Below, in pieces: positions 32,369 through 42,035 of a DNA stretch of 64,000 nt; position 1 is the stretch's first letter, and the number at the start of each line of letters is the position of its first letter. The DNA comes from Rugosimonospora acidiphila (GTDB taxonomy: Bacteria > Actinomycetota > Actinomycetes > Mycobacteriales > Micromonosporaceae). The notes under the pieces were generated by a model. It worked only from the letters and a program-made list of their open reading frames with translations. It was not told the origin of the DNA and searched no databases. Made by a program: the position numbers and the translations under genes. The stretch lies in contig NZ_BAABJQ010000020.1 of the NCBI RefSeq assembly GCF_039543385.1, positions 124,001-188,000 on the forward strand, written 5' to 3'.

Positions 32369-34044
32369 AGCGTGCCCGTCCGCACCAACAGGGAGACCCG
32401 GACCCCGGTCAGCCGCCACTCCTGCTGCGCGGTGAACTCGTCGTGCAGCAGGGCCGCGGTGGTCGCCGGCATCTGCGCGAACCGGTCGGCGCTGTCCGGC
32501 GCGGTGGACACGAGCCAGATACGCGGGGTCTCGCCCGCACAGCTGCCCGGCTCCTTGCACTCGAACGCGCCGAAGGTACCCAGCTGCTGCGAGGACACGG
32601 CCAGGAAGATGTCGCGCGGTGCCGGGTGCCCGCGCAGCTCGTAGGCGAACGCCCGGCGGCCGTTGCGGGCGGTACCCGCGTAGGCGACGCCGTCGGACGG
32701 CCGGAGGTGGGCGGCCACCACGCGGGCGGCGGCGCGCAGGTCCGGCTCCCCCACCACCGGGGAGCGCCGGGCTGCGTGCTGGCCCGGCACCCCGACGAAG
32801 GCGATCGCGACGGCGAGTCCGAACGTGAGGACCGGTACCAGCCACCGGGCGCCGCGCACGCGGCCCAGCGCGGCGTGCCCGACCGCGGCGGCCAGCAGGC
32901 AGTACGCCGGGAGCGTGAACAGCAGGTACCGGAACAGCAGCAGGTGCAGCACCGGGAAGGTGAGGTAGCAGAACACCGGCGGGAACAGCGCCCAGCACAC
33001 CAGCATCACGGCCTTGTCCCGGGAGGCGCCGTTCCAGGCGACCAGTTCGTGTGCGGCCGTGTCCGACCCGGCACCGTCCTGCCGTACGCCGTCCGGCCAC
33101 CCGTTCCCCGCCGTGGCGCGGTCCCGCGCGTCGGCGAACACCGGCGCGTACGGGCCGGCCAGCCACAGCGCGAGGGCGCCCAGCCCGGCCAGGACGAGCA
33201 GCGCGGCGGCCACCGCCCCCGAGCCGAACGTCTTGCCCGGCAGTTGGGCCAGCGCCTTGCCGTCCGCGCTGATCCAGTCGATCGCGCTCGACTCGTGGGA
33301 GCCCTTGGCGGCCAGGGGCAGCACCACGGTGACGACCACGGCCAGCGGCACGCACCAGCGCAGGATCCGGAAGTCCCGGCGGCCCCGCATCGCGCGCAGC
33401 ACGAAGTACGTGTGCGACACCAGCGCGGTGAGCGCGACGAAGTGCAGCAGCGCCACCGCGGTCATCGCGGCCGCGTACCCCCACCACCGCCGCCACACCG
33501 GCCACAGCGCGGCCCGCACCAGCAGCAGTCCGGCCAGCACGGTCGCGGCCATCACCAGGGCGTACGGCCGCGCCTCCTGCCCGTACCGGCACACCGCGGG
33601 CAGGCAGGCCAGCAGCAGGCCGGCGGCCAGCCCCACGACGGTGTTGAACAGCCGCCTGCCCAGCAGCGTGGTGAGCCCGGCCGCGGCGGCCATGGCCAGG
33701 GCGGAGGGCATGCGCAGGCTGGCCGCGGAGTCCCCGAACACCGCTATCCACGCGTGCATGAACAGGTAGTACGGCGCCACCACCGCGTCCACGTGGTCCA
33801 GCAGCCGCAGCAGGTCGCCGGCCGACAGCGTGGCGGCGTACCAGGTCGCGTACTCGTCGTTCCACATCGCCCGGTGGCCGAGCCCGGGCAGCACGATGGC
33901 CAGGGTCACCGCCGCGGCGGGCAGCGCGAGCAGGGCGCTGGCCAGCCCCGAGCGCTTCATCGCGCGATGGTGGATGACCGGCGGACGTTCGACGGAGGCA
34001 GGGATCTCCAGGGTGCTGTTGACGCTGCGGGCGGTGGTGTCCAT
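32365..34044 (-). CDS. GT39/ArnT-like membrane glycosyltransferase
   Basis: A 559-residue polytopic protein (about eleven helices) of the PMT/ArnT-like GT-C class. The acidic loop motif MWNDEYATWYAA matches the conserved D-E of polyprenyl-phosphate-sugar transferases, and RYGQEARPYALVM is a second family signature. The C-terminal 150 residues form a soluble extracytoplasmic domain (EFTAQQEWRLTGVRVSLLV). It would transfer a sugar from a polyprenyl carrier on the outer face of the membrane. It sits five bases behind the acyltransferase gene and overlaps the GH26-like gene by four, so the operon is tight. Confidence 0.75.
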   Translation of the reverse strand: MDTTARSVNSTLEIPASVERPPVIHHRAMKRSGLASALLALPAAAVTLAIVLPGLGHRAMWNDEYATWYAATLSAGDLLRLLDHVDAVVAPYYLFMHAWIAVFGDSAASLRMPSALAMAAAAGLTTLLGRRLFNTVVGLAAGLLLACLPAVCRYGQEARPYALVMAATVLAGLLLVRAALWPVWRRWWGYAAAMTAVALLHFVALTALVSHTYFVLRAMRGRRDFRILRWCVPLAVVVTVVLPLAAKGSHESSAIDWISADGKALAQLPGKTFGSGAVAAALLVLAGLGALALWLAGPYAPVFADARDRATAGNGWPDGVRQDGAGSDTAAHELVAWNGASRDKAVMLVCWALFPPVFCYLTFPVLHLLLFRYLLFTLPAYCLLAAAVGHAALGRVRGARWLVPVLTFGLAVAIAFVGVPGQHAARRSPVVGEPDLRAAARVVAAHLRPSDGVAYAGTARNGRRAFAYELRGHPAPRDIFLAVSSQQLGTFGAFECKEPGSCAGETPRIWLVSTAPDSADRFAQMPATTAALLHDEFTAQQEWRLTGVRVSLLVRTGTL

Positions 34045-34049
34045 AGGGG

Positions 34050-36116
34050 TTACCGGGCTTCCAGTAGTGGGGCCAGCAGTGGGGTGAGCAGCTTGATGTA
34101 GGTGGCCGAGACGTGGCTGCCGTCGCGGTAGACCAGGGTGTTGCCGATCACCACCGGGCAGACCGAGCTGGTGCAGAACCACGGCGTCGGGTCGATGACC
34201 TTCACGCCCACCGCCGTCAGGGTGCCGGTGACGGCCTGGTTGCGGGAGGTGTGGATGGCCTGCGCGACCGGCAGGTCGCACCGGCGGATGTTCAGCGGGT
34301 CGCCGGAGACGCAGTCGGGCACGCTGTGCCCCCTCAGGTCGGGGGTGTCATCCATGAGGATCGAGCGGGCACCCGACGGCCGGATCGCGTTCACGGTGGA
34401 CAGCCAGGCCTGCGCCCACTCTCCGTCGGTCGCCCCGTTGCCGTAGTACAACGAGGAGAGCAGCACGAGGCTCGGGCGCATCCGGTTGATCTGATCGATC
34501 GCCGAGGCGCGCCACTGCTGGCACTCGGTGTACGACTGGGCGCTGCCGGTGCGGTCCACCAGAATGGTGGCCGGGGTGCACCCCGCCTTGGCGAGCAGCG
34601 CCAGCCGCCAGTGCTGCTGCAGCGCTATCGTGTTGATCGCGTCGAACCACTGGTGGGCGTGCGAGTCACCGAAGATGACCACGATGGTCGGCGACGCCAC
34701 GTCGCCACGCAGTTCGCAGCCGCGCTCGACGCTGGGCCCGACCGAGGTCTGGCCCAGCGTGGCCAGGCAGTCGCCGTCGTTCGGGTAGTCGTGCGACGCG
34801 TTAGTCAGCGGCGGCACCAGGTTGCCGGGCATGGCCGTGGCGTAGCTGCTGGTCTGGATCAGGCTGGTGAGTTGGGCCGCGTCGTCGGGGCCGGCGGTAC
34901 CCGCCGACGGCGCCGCGAGCACGTGCGCGGTGTTCGTCGCGGTGCCCCGTCCCTTGACCGTGACCGGGATGCTCAGGCTCAGCAGGGCCAGCACGGCCGC
35001 GGTGGCGGTCAGCCCGCCGCCGAGCAGCAACCCGTGCCGCGGCCGGGCGCGCAGGCTGCGGTGAAAGCGGATGCGGTCCTCGATCGCGGTCAGCGACATC
35101 GCCGCGGGTACCAGGGCGGCCCCGGCCAGCGCCAGGTTGAGCGGCACCCCCGGATCGCGACCCAGCACGTACGGGGCGAGGATCAGCACCGGCCAGTGCC
35201 AGAGGTACCAGCCGTAGGACAGCCGGCCGATCTCCTGCATGAACCACCGGCGCAGCACCAGGATCGGGCCGAACCGGGGCGCCGCGGTGCCACCCGCGAT
35301 CATCAGCGCGGCGCCGGCCACCGGCAGCACCGCCGCGTACCCGGGGAAGACCGTCGCGTCGTCGTAGATCAACGCGGAACACAGCACCAGCAGCAGACCG
35401 GACCAGGACAGCGCCGCGGCGGCGCTGGGGCGCAGCCGGGCCAGCCGGTCGGCCGCCAGCGCCACCAGCGCGCCGGCGGCCAGCTCCCAGGCCCGTGCCT
35501 GAATGCCGAAGTAGGCCCACGGTTCGCTGTGGCCGGTCTGCCACACGCACAGCACCAGCGACGCGCCGCCGAGCACGGACAGCGTCACCGCGGCCGAGGT
35601 CAGGCTCGCCCGCTTCGCCCAGGCCAGCGCGGCGAGCGCCAGCACCGCCGGCCAGATCAGATAGAACTGCTCCTCCACGGCCAGCGACCAGAAATGCTGC
35701 AACGGTGAAACCGCCTGCGTGGCGTCCAGATAGGACGTTCCCTGGATGGCCAGCCGCACGTTGATGAGGTAACAGATGCCGGCCAGCCCGTCGGCGGACA
35801 CGGTCCTGGCGAACAGCGGCGGCGCCCAGTGCCAGGTGGCCAGGATGGTGGCCAGGGCCACCATGACCGAGGCGGGCAGCAGCCGCAGCGCCCGCCGGGC
35901 GTAGAACCGGCCGAACGCGATGCGCCCGGTGTTTGACAGCTCGCGGATCAGTTGGGTGGTGATGAGGAAGCCGGAGATGACGAAGAAGATGTCCACGCCG
36001 ACGTAGCCGCCGGGCACCACGCTCAGGCCGGCGTGGTAGAGCACGACCAGCAGGATGGCGATCGCCCGCAGCCCCTCGATGTCCGGGCGGAAGTGAGTGT
36101 CCGTTCGCCTGGCCAT
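34050..36116 (-). CDS. OafA-type acyltransferase with SGNH domain
   Basis: A 688-residue bifunctional O-acyltransferase. Residues 1 to about 370 are the acyltransferase-3 membrane domain (RPDIEGLRAIAILLVVLYHA, GGYVGVDIFFVISGFLITT, FYARRALRLLPASV). After a linker comes an SGNH-hydrolase domain (VVIFGDSHAHQW with Ser, and YRDGSHVSATYI with Asp-x-x-His). This architecture O-acetylates cell-wall or exopolysaccharide sugars outside the membrane. The start overlaps the stop of the GT2 gene by one base (TGATG). It probably decorates the polymer made by that synthase. Confidence 0.85.
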   Translation of the reverse strand: MARRTDTHFRPDIEGLRAIAILLVVLYHAGLSVVPGGYVGVDIFFVISGFLITTQLIRELSNTGRIAFGRFYARRALRLLPASVMVALATILATWHWAPPLFARTVSADGLAGICYLINVRLAIQGTSYLDATQAVSPLQHFWSLAVEEQFYLIWPAVLALAALAWAKRASLTSAAVTLSVLGGASLVLCVWQTGHSEPWAYFGIQARAWELAAGALVALAADRLARLRPSAAAALSWSGLLLVLCSALIYDDATVFPGYAAVLPVAGAALMIAGGTAAPRFGPILVLRRWFMQEIGRLSYGWYLWHWPVLILAPYVLGRDPGVPLNLALAGAALVPAAMSLTAIEDRIRFHRSLRARPRHGLLLGGGLTATAAVLALLSLSIPVTVKGRGTATNTAHVLAAPSAGTAGPDDAAQLTSLIQTSSYATAMPGNLVPPLTNASHDYPNDGDCLATLGQTSVGPSVERGCELRGDVASPTIVVIFGDSHAHQWFDAINTIALQQHWRLALLAKAGCTPATILVDRTGSAQSYTECQQWRASAIDQINRMRPSLVLLSSLYYGNGATDGEWAQAWLSTVNAIRPSGARSILMDDTPDLRGHSVPDCVSGDPLNIRRCDLPVAQAIHTSRNQAVTGTLTAVGVKVIDPTPWFCTSSVCPVVIGNTLVYRDGSHVSATYIKLLTPLLAPLLEAR

Positions 36117-37765
36117 CACGCCTCCACGCCGGCTGGGCTGAGTGTCTGTGTCTGTTGACTGGGGATGGCCAGGTCGATCACGTCGTGGTGTTCGATCCGG
36201 CGTACTCCCCGGTTGCCGAGCAGCAGCGGTATCTCGAAATACAACATCGGGATCGAGAACACCACGGTGGCCCAGACCCGCGCGCCGCCGTAGGTGAGCA
36301 TCACGTGGAAGATGCCGATCCAGGTCAGCGCCAGCGAGCCGGCCAGCCAGATCCGCAGCGTACGCAGCACCCGCTTGGCGGTCGGGTTGCGTTTGGCCGC
36401 CCCGGTGGGCACCCACGCGGCGGTCCGGCCGCGGACGAAGTCGAACAGCGCGATCGCGTGGCAGAAGCCGATGAGCATCTGGATGCGCACCACCAGCGGG
36501 GACCACCGGTTCTCGGTCGCCCGGGGCATCAGTGTCGACCAGACGAACACGGTACCCACCAGCGGCAGGTAGTTCATCGGCCGGATCTGCAGCGGGAACA
36601 GCCAGAGCATCAGCAGGCCGGGGATCGGCACGGTGAACGCCGCCAGCGCGGTGGTGATGTAGTAGAGGAATCCGGTCCAGAAGCAGAGCTTCTGCTTGAT
36701 CGACAGCTGGGAACGGTGGAAGTTCGAGTCGGCGAGCAGGCTCATGCTGCCGGTGCACCACCGGTACTGCTGGTTGGCGAAGCCGTCGAAGTTGTCCGGG
36801 CAGATGCCCTTGGCCAGGTTCACCGGTACGTACCGGGTACGGTAGCCGATCTTGGCGAGGTTGACCCCGGTGTGCACGTCCTCGCTGTGGCCGATCTGGG
36901 CGAACCCACCGGCCGCCCGCAGCGCGGCGCGCCGGTAGATGGCGTTGGTACCCACGCAGATCGCCGCGTCCACGGCGTCGCGGGCCGGCTGGACCCAGCG
37001 GTAGAACAGTTCCTGGGTGGCGCCGGCGGCCCGCTGGAGCCAGTTGAAGCCCGGGGTCGTCACGTCAAAGTACTGCGGCGACTGGACGATGCCGATGGTG
37101 TCGTCCTCCGCGAAGTACGGCATCAGCTCGAGGGTCATGTCGGGGCGTGGGACGAAGTCGGCGTCGAAGACGTGGATGAACTCGCCCGACGAGTGCTCGA
37201 AGCCGTACTTGAGGTTGCCCGCCTTCTTCAGCTCACCCCGGTTGGGGCGGCTCAGGTAGGTGAACCCGAACCGCTCCGCCAGGGTGGCCACCTCCTCGCG
37301 GGCGGAGTCGTCGAGGACGTACACCCTCAGCGCCCCGGGCCAGCGCAGCCCGGCCACGTGCCGGTAGGTGTTGGCGAGGATGTAGAGCGGCTCACCGGCC
37401 GAGGGCAGGAACACATCGACCGAGGGGTAGTGCCGCGGCCGGTAGGCGGCGACCCTCTCGCGGTGCCCGGCCAGGGTGCCGCGGCGCGGCCGGGTGCTGG
37501 ACACCTGGCTGATCACGACGGCGATGATCTGCACCGTCATCAGCTCGTACAGCAGGCTGGTCCAGATCGAGTTCAGGGCCAGCCGGGACAGCCCGTACAT
37601 CACCCCGGTGAACGCGCACAGGAAGAGCAGGAAAATCCAGCGCGCCTGCGGTCCGTAGTACTGATCCTTCTCCACCTCAGTGGGAGGCTGTGGCAGATAC
37701 GGCGGGCCGGTGGGGCGGGTTCTCCTTGGCCGCGGCCGGACACGTGTGGTCACTGCCTCGTTCAC
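36116..37765 (-). CDS. cellulose-synthase-like processive GT2
   Basis: A 549-residue membrane glycosyltransferase of the BcsA/curdlan/hyaluronan class: two N-terminal helices, GT2 catalytic core with VYVLDDSARE, HVFDADFVPRP (DxD), HSEDVHTG (the TED-like base), and QQYRWCTGSM (QxxRW processivity motif), then four C-terminal helices. There is no PilZ domain. It should polymerise a beta-linked sugar and extrude it. GTG 37765 is preferred over TTG 37771 because AAGG lies eight bases before it. It leads the operon with acyltransferase, GT39-like and GH26-like genes. Confidence 0.85.
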   Translation of the reverse strand: MNEAVTTRVRPRPRRTRPTGPPYLPQPPTEVEKDQYYGPQARWIFLLFLCAFTGVMYGLSRLALNSIWTSLLYELMTVQIIAVVISQVSSTRPRRGTLAGHRERVAAYRPRHYPSVDVFLPSAGEPLYILANTYRHVAGLRWPGALRVYVLDDSAREEVATLAERFGFTYLSRPNRGELKKAGNLKYGFEHSSGEFIHVFDADFVPRPDMTLELMPYFAEDDTIGIVQSPQYFDVTTPGFNWLQRAAGATQELFYRWVQPARDAVDAAICVGTNAIYRRAALRAAGGFAQIGHSEDVHTGVNLAKIGYRTRYVPVNLAKGICPDNFDGFANQQYRWCTGSMSLLADSNFHRSQLSIKQKLCFWTGFLYYITTALAAFTVPIPGLLMLWLFPLQIRPMNYLPLVGTVFVWSTLMPRATENRWSPLVVRIQMLIGFCHAIALFDFVRGRTAAWVPTGAAKRNPTAKRVLRTLRIWLAGSLALTWIGIFHVMLTYGGARVWATVVFSIPMLYFEIPLLLGNRGVRRIEHHDVIDLAIPSQQTQTLSPAGVEA

Positions 37766-38096
37766 CCTCAAACCTTTCTGCTGAGTTGGGCTTCAGATCA
37801 CCTGGCGGAGCGGGACGGAGCGAACCTGCGGCTACCAACGGTTATCAATCAACTACGCAGGGGGACGCTAGTGGATGGCTCGGCAAACGGAGGGTCGGAA
37901 ATGCTTCCCGATTTAGTGGCATCAACAACACGCCTGAGCCGCATCCCGCCGGCCGTCGCGCTCGTTAGGGGCGCTCATCACCCGGCCGCGCCCGCGACGG
38001 AGGCGCGCTCGCGCAGGCCCGTCCGACCGCACCTGGGCGCGACGAACGGGCCGACACGGACCGGGTCCGTGCGGCGTGCGTGCGGTGGGTGTGGCG
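37766..38096. other. intergenic region upstream of the GT2 operon
   Basis: No gene. A less GC-rich stretch (about 37840-37930) probably holds the promoter of the GT2 operon. I checked for a riboswitch-like leader and saw no convincing one. No terminator-type hairpin was noticed for the incoming 1251-residue gene. Confidence 0.5.
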
Positions 38097-41000
38097 CTAA
38101 CCGCCGCGGTGCGCACCGGCGGCGGTGGCACCGGTGACCACCTGCGCGTCGGTGATGGTGTGCACGTCGGTCAGCGCGCCGGTGGCGGCGGTGTACCCGA
38201 CGATCGCGGTGGGTGTCAGCGACGCGACCGGAACGCTGAGGATCTGGCTGCCGTCCACCGCGACGTCGAGCGTCGTCCCGACCACCGTGATGAGCACGTT
38301 GTGGGTGCCGGTGCGCAGGTTCGGCACGGCGGTCGAGGAGCCGAGTTTGGTCAGCCCGCCGCCGGCCGCGCCGGTGACCACCGCCACGAAGCTGTGCGAG
38401 TCGACACCCAGCTGCGGGTACGTCGAGAAGATGACGGCCGTGCCGGCGAGCCCGCCGAAGCCCAGGCCGCTACCGATCGAGCCCAGGCTGCCCGCCCCGC
38501 CGCTGGCCGGATTCACCAGGGCGAAGGTCGCACCGTTCGCACCGGTGCCGCCGTTCATGGACAGGCCGAACGAGGCGGCCAACCCGTCGGTGGCGACCGG
38601 CGTGGAGTAGAGGACGGAGCCCGCGGACAGGGCGCGCGCCGGAGTCAGCACCAGCGAGGCGCCGCTCATTGCGGCCGTGCCGTTGAACCGCCAGCCGCTG
38701 CCCGGCGGCGCGATCATGGTCGGGCCCGAACTGATCGACACGTTGCGCACCAGGTGCTGGTCGGTCGCCCCACCCGTACTGGCAGTGAAGGCCGGCAGGA
38801 TGCTCGGCGCGAGGTGGACCGACTGGGACAGCACCTGGGTGCCGTCGATCCAGACGGTGAGCGTGCCGCCCGCGGCGCTCACCTTGACCGCGTGCGTACC
38901 GGTGCGCAGGGCCGGGATCGCCGTGGCGGCGGCCAGCCGCTCCACCGCGCCGGTGGGATTGGTGCTGAGGATGCTCACGAAGTTGGCCGACGGATCGCCG
39001 GAATTCCGGTAGGTGTCCAGGCTGACCGCGACGCCCGGCAGGCCACCGAAGCCGAGGGCGCTGCCGCCCGCGCCGATGCCCTGCGGCGTGTTGCGGGCCG
39101 CGTCGAGCATCGCGAAGGTGAGCCCGTCCGCGCCGGTACCCCCGCCGATCTCGGCGGTGAAGGAGGCGGTCAGCCCGTCGCCGGGCAGCGGCGTGGTGTA
39201 GATGGCGGTGCCGATCTTCTCCGGCTGGGCCGGAGTGAGGGCCAGCGTCGAGCCGGACATCGCCGCGGAGCCGTTGAACATCCAACCGCCCGCCAGCACG
39301 CTGGGCAGCGCGCTGCCGGACGGGGGCGCCGTGGCCGTGCCGACGACCGGGATGTCGTGCGACCCGTGCCCGTCATCCGAGCTGATCGAGTAGAACCCGT
39401 TGAACGTGCCGACGGCGCTGGGCGCGAAGGTCACCTGGATCTGCACGCTGTCGCCGGGGGTGAGCACCTGCCCCTCGGGCAGCGGCGTGTTCACCACGAA
39501 CGGCAGCGCGGGCGGGGAGGCCTTGGTGATGGTGACGTTGAGGTTGCCGGTGTTCTTCACGGTCAACGTCTGGGTGGCGGTGAGCCCGACCGGTACCGAG
39601 CCGAAGTTCAGGCTCGACGGGGAGAAGGACAGCTCGGGGTGCCCGACCTGCCCGGTGCCGCTCAGCGCCACCGTACCGGTGCCGTCCGGCCCGCTGACCG
39701 AGATGGTGGAGGTATCGGTGCCCGCCGCGGTCGGCGTGTAGGTCACCGAGACGTTGACGGTCTGCCCCGGCCCCACCACCGTGCCGGTGCCGGGCAGGCC
39801 CGAGGCGGTGAACGGGCCGGTGGGCCCGGTGACGCCGGTGACCGTCTCGCCGGTGTCGCCGGTGTTGGTGAAGCTCGCGGTGAGCGACTTGCTGGCGCCC
39901 ACCACCACGCCACCGAAGCCCAGCGTCGGCGGGTCGCCGGCGAATCCCGGCCGGACGGCGGTGGCCTGCAGTGCGCCGCCGAGCACCCCGGCGGTCCCGT
40001 CGGTGAAGGACAGGTCCAGCGCGCCGGTATACGAGCCGGGTGCCGTCGGCGAGAACGTGACAGGCACCTGGATCGACTCTCCGGCGGCCAGGGAGACCGG
40101 CAGCGCGGGCGGCGTGGGCACCGAGAACGGCGCGGACGTACTGACCCCGGTGACCGTGACCGGCCGCACCGCGGTGGCGGTGACGGTCGCCGTCGCGGTC
40201 TGCCCGACCGCCACCCCGCCGAAATCGGTCTGCGGGATGTTCAGCGCGGCGGTGACCGGCTGGCCGAAGCCGTACAGGCGCCCGTCGCGGGTGCCGACAT
40301 AGACGCGGCCGGCGGACGACGCCGGGGTGCTGAATTTGACGCCGGTACCGATCGGAAAGCAGCGCAGCAGGTTCAGGTGGCCGCCCACCGGCACCGCGTT
40401 GTACGCGCACAGCCGGCCGTTCGCGCCGGTCGGACCGTCCACGTTGACCACCCACACCACGCCCGTACCCGGGGTGGTGCCGTCGGAAGTCACCAGCGGG
40501 GAGCCGGACGTGTACCCGAACGTCTCCGCGCTGTTGCCGGCGCTGGACAGGGTGGGTGAGCCGTTGCCGTTGACGCCGTACCGGAACGCGAGCATGGTGC
40601 CGGAGTTCTGCACGTAGTAGACCCAGCCGCCCTCGCCACCGTAGGCGGCGGGATGCCCCCACAGCCCGCGGAAGGGACCCACCCGCTGCACCACCTTGTC
40701 CCCGCCGAAGCTGCCCTGCCCCTTGCCACCGAGGTCGTCCCGGTTGAGCAGGAACACCCGGCCGTCCTTGCCCACCTCGACCATCAGGTTGGGCACCGAC
40801 GGCGTGCCGAAGTACTGCGACGGCAGCGCCATCGGGCCGCCGGCCCCAAGGTCCTGGTCGTTGGTGTCCATCTCGTCGGCGTTGCTGGGGCTGAAGTAGT
40901 CCCGGGCCGACAGCGTGCCGTCGGCGGCCACGCCCAGCCGCACCACCGACTCGGACAGCTGCCCGGGCGGGCTCGCGCCGGGGCCGTCCGGCGCGGTGAC

Positions 41001-41852
41001 GCCGTTGCCGCTGGTCAGGAAGATGCGCCCCGGCCCGTCCGAGACCAGCCCGCCGCCGCCCTGCCAGATGCCGGCCTTCTTACTGCTCGGGCCGGTCTCG
41101 TCCGCCCACATGTTGATGGCGCGGGTGTTGGTGTTGATGCCGGCCACCCAGCCGACGTAGCTGCCGTACCCGCAGTGGCTGCCGAAGCCGAGGTAGACCA
41201 CTCCGCCCATCAGTAGCAGGCCGGGCCGCTGGTGCGCGCTGTAGGGCTGGAACGGGCGGGTCGGATCGTTGCTGGGCGAGCCGACGATCTGGACGGGCCA
41301 GCCCGGGCGCTCGGCGCCGTCGGTGGCGCTGACCGCGTGCAGGTACCAGTTGGGGTGCTGGGCGTCGGGCCCGTCGTTCACCTTGGTGGTGAGGTACACC
41401 GTTCCGCTGGACGGGTCGTACACGCCGGTCGAGGTGTTGCCGATGTCCGGGACCAGGTCGCCGCAGCCGATCGTGGAGGCCGGCCAGGCCGGTCCGAAAT
41501 CGTCGGACCACTTCACCGCGCCGGTGACCGCGTCGAGGCCGTAGACCTTGTCGGTCTCGGTGCTCGCCACCACCGTGTCGCCGATGACCAGCGGCTGGGC
41601 GTACAGCTGGCCGTCGAGTTGGGTGGCGAAGAGCTGGCCGAAGTTGCTGCCGGTGACGACGCTGGGCGTGAGGTTGGGTTCGGCCCGGTCCCAGCTCGTA
41701 CGCAGCGTGTCATCAGCCGCGGTGCGGACATCGGCGCGTGCCGGTACGGCGGTGCGCAGCTGCACCACCGTGCCGGCGACGGCGGCGACCAGCGCGAGGG
41801 CGAGCAGCCCCCGTCCCCACCGCACGTTCGCGACCCTGACCAGACGATCCAT
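38097..41852 (-). CDS. giant secreted beta-propeller/Ig/lectin protein
   Basis: A 1251-residue exported protein. An N-terminal helix (GLLALALVAAVAGTVV) is the signal. About 45-530 is a PQQ-like beta-propeller (GLDAVTGAVKW, YAQPLVIGDTVVASTETDKV, RVYVGTRDGRLYGFG). About 535-860 has three choice-of-anchor-D Ig-like modules, each opening with a pattern like FGxVxVGxxxT. About 870-1245 holds two L-type-lectin-like beta-sandwiches (MFNGSAAMSG and WRFNGTAAMSG). There is no LPXTG or C-terminal anchor. It may bind sugars and act as an adhesin or scaffold for the glycan of the adjacent operon. Confidence 0.75.
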   Translation of the reverse strand: MDRLVRVANVRWGRGLLALALVAAVAGTVVQLRTAVPARADVRTAADDTLRTSWDRAEPNLTPSVVTGSNFGQLFATQLDGQLYAQPLVIGDTVVASTETDKVYGLDAVTGAVKWSDDFGPAWPASTIGCGDLVPDIGNTSTGVYDPSSGTVYLTTKVNDGPDAQHPNWYLHAVSATDGAERPGWPVQIVGSPSNDPTRPFQPYSAHQRPGLLLMGGVVYLGFGSHCGYGSYVGWVAGINTNTRAINMWADETGPSSKKAGIWQGGGGLVSDGPGRIFLTSGNGVTAPDGPGASPPGQLSESVVRLGVAADGTLSARDYFSPSNADEMDTNDQDLGAGGPMALPSQYFGTPSVPNLMVEVGKDGRVFLLNRDDLGGKGQGSFGGDKVVQRVGPFRGLWGHPAAYGGEGGWVYYVQNSGTMLAFRYGVNGNGSPTLSSAGNSAETFGYTSGSPLVTSDGTTPGTGVVWVVNVDGPTGANGRLCAYNAVPVGGHLNLLRCFPIGTGVKFSTPASSAGRVYVGTRDGRLYGFGQPVTAALNIPQTDFGGVAVGQTATATVTATAVRPVTVTGVSTSAPFSVPTPPALPVSLAAGESIQVPVTFSPTAPGSYTGALDLSFTDGTAGVLGGALQATAVRPGFAGDPPTLGFGGVVVGASKSLTASFTNTGDTGETVTGVTGPTGPFTASGLPGTGTVVGPGQTVNVSVTYTPTAAGTDTSTISVSGPDGTGTVALSGTGQVGHPELSFSPSSLNFGSVPVGLTATQTLTVKNTGNLNVTITKASPPALPFVVNTPLPEGQVLTPGDSVQIQVTFAPSAVGTFNGFYSISSDDGHGSHDIPVVGTATAPPSGSALPSVLAGGWMFNGSAAMSGSTLALTPAQPEKIGTAIYTTPLPGDGLTASFTAEIGGGTGADGLTFAMLDAARNTPQGIGAGGSALGFGGLPGVAVSLDTYRNSGDPSANFVSILSTNPTGAVERLAAATAIPALRTGTHAVKVSAAGGTLTVWIDGTQVLSQSVHLAPSILPAFTASTGGATDQHLVRNVSISSGPTMIAPPGSGWRFNGTAAMSGASLVLTPARALSAGSVLYSTPVATDGLAASFGLSMNGGTGANGATFALVNPASGGAGSLGSIGSGLGFGGLAGTAVIFSTYPQLGVDSHSFVAVVTGAAGGGLTKLGSSTAVPNLRTGTHNVLITVVGTTLDVAVDGSQILSVPVASLTPTAIVGYTAATGALTDVHTITDAQVVTGATAAGAHRGG

Positions 41853-42035
41853 CACGTTCCCTGTCCCTCGTCGATACGGCGGTTGACGGCGGTACGCAGG
41901 CTTCTACCCGGTGCCGGTGGTGTCCGCCGTGGACAAACGAGCGGAGGGGTCGGACAGACACGTCGCGAAGCGATCGCAGCTGCCAGCGACGGTCACGCCG
42001 GTGTGCGTCCGGCGCGGATGGTACGGCGAATTCAA

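Noticed and set aside
37766..38096. Cyclic-dinucleotide riboswitch ahead of the GT2 operon
   Set aside because: I looked for the conserved blocks of c-di-AMP and c-di-GMP riboswitches and found none in order.
36155..38137. 660-residue plus-strand frame opposite the GT2 gene
   Set aside because: Low-complexity Gly/Arg/His/Val composition, crosses the intergenic region, and the minus strand encodes all GT2 motifs.
38076..40559. 827-residue plus-strand frame opposite the propeller/lectin gene
   Set aside because: Arg/Gly/Asp-rich shadow without domains; the opposite strand has a signal peptide and coherent repeats.
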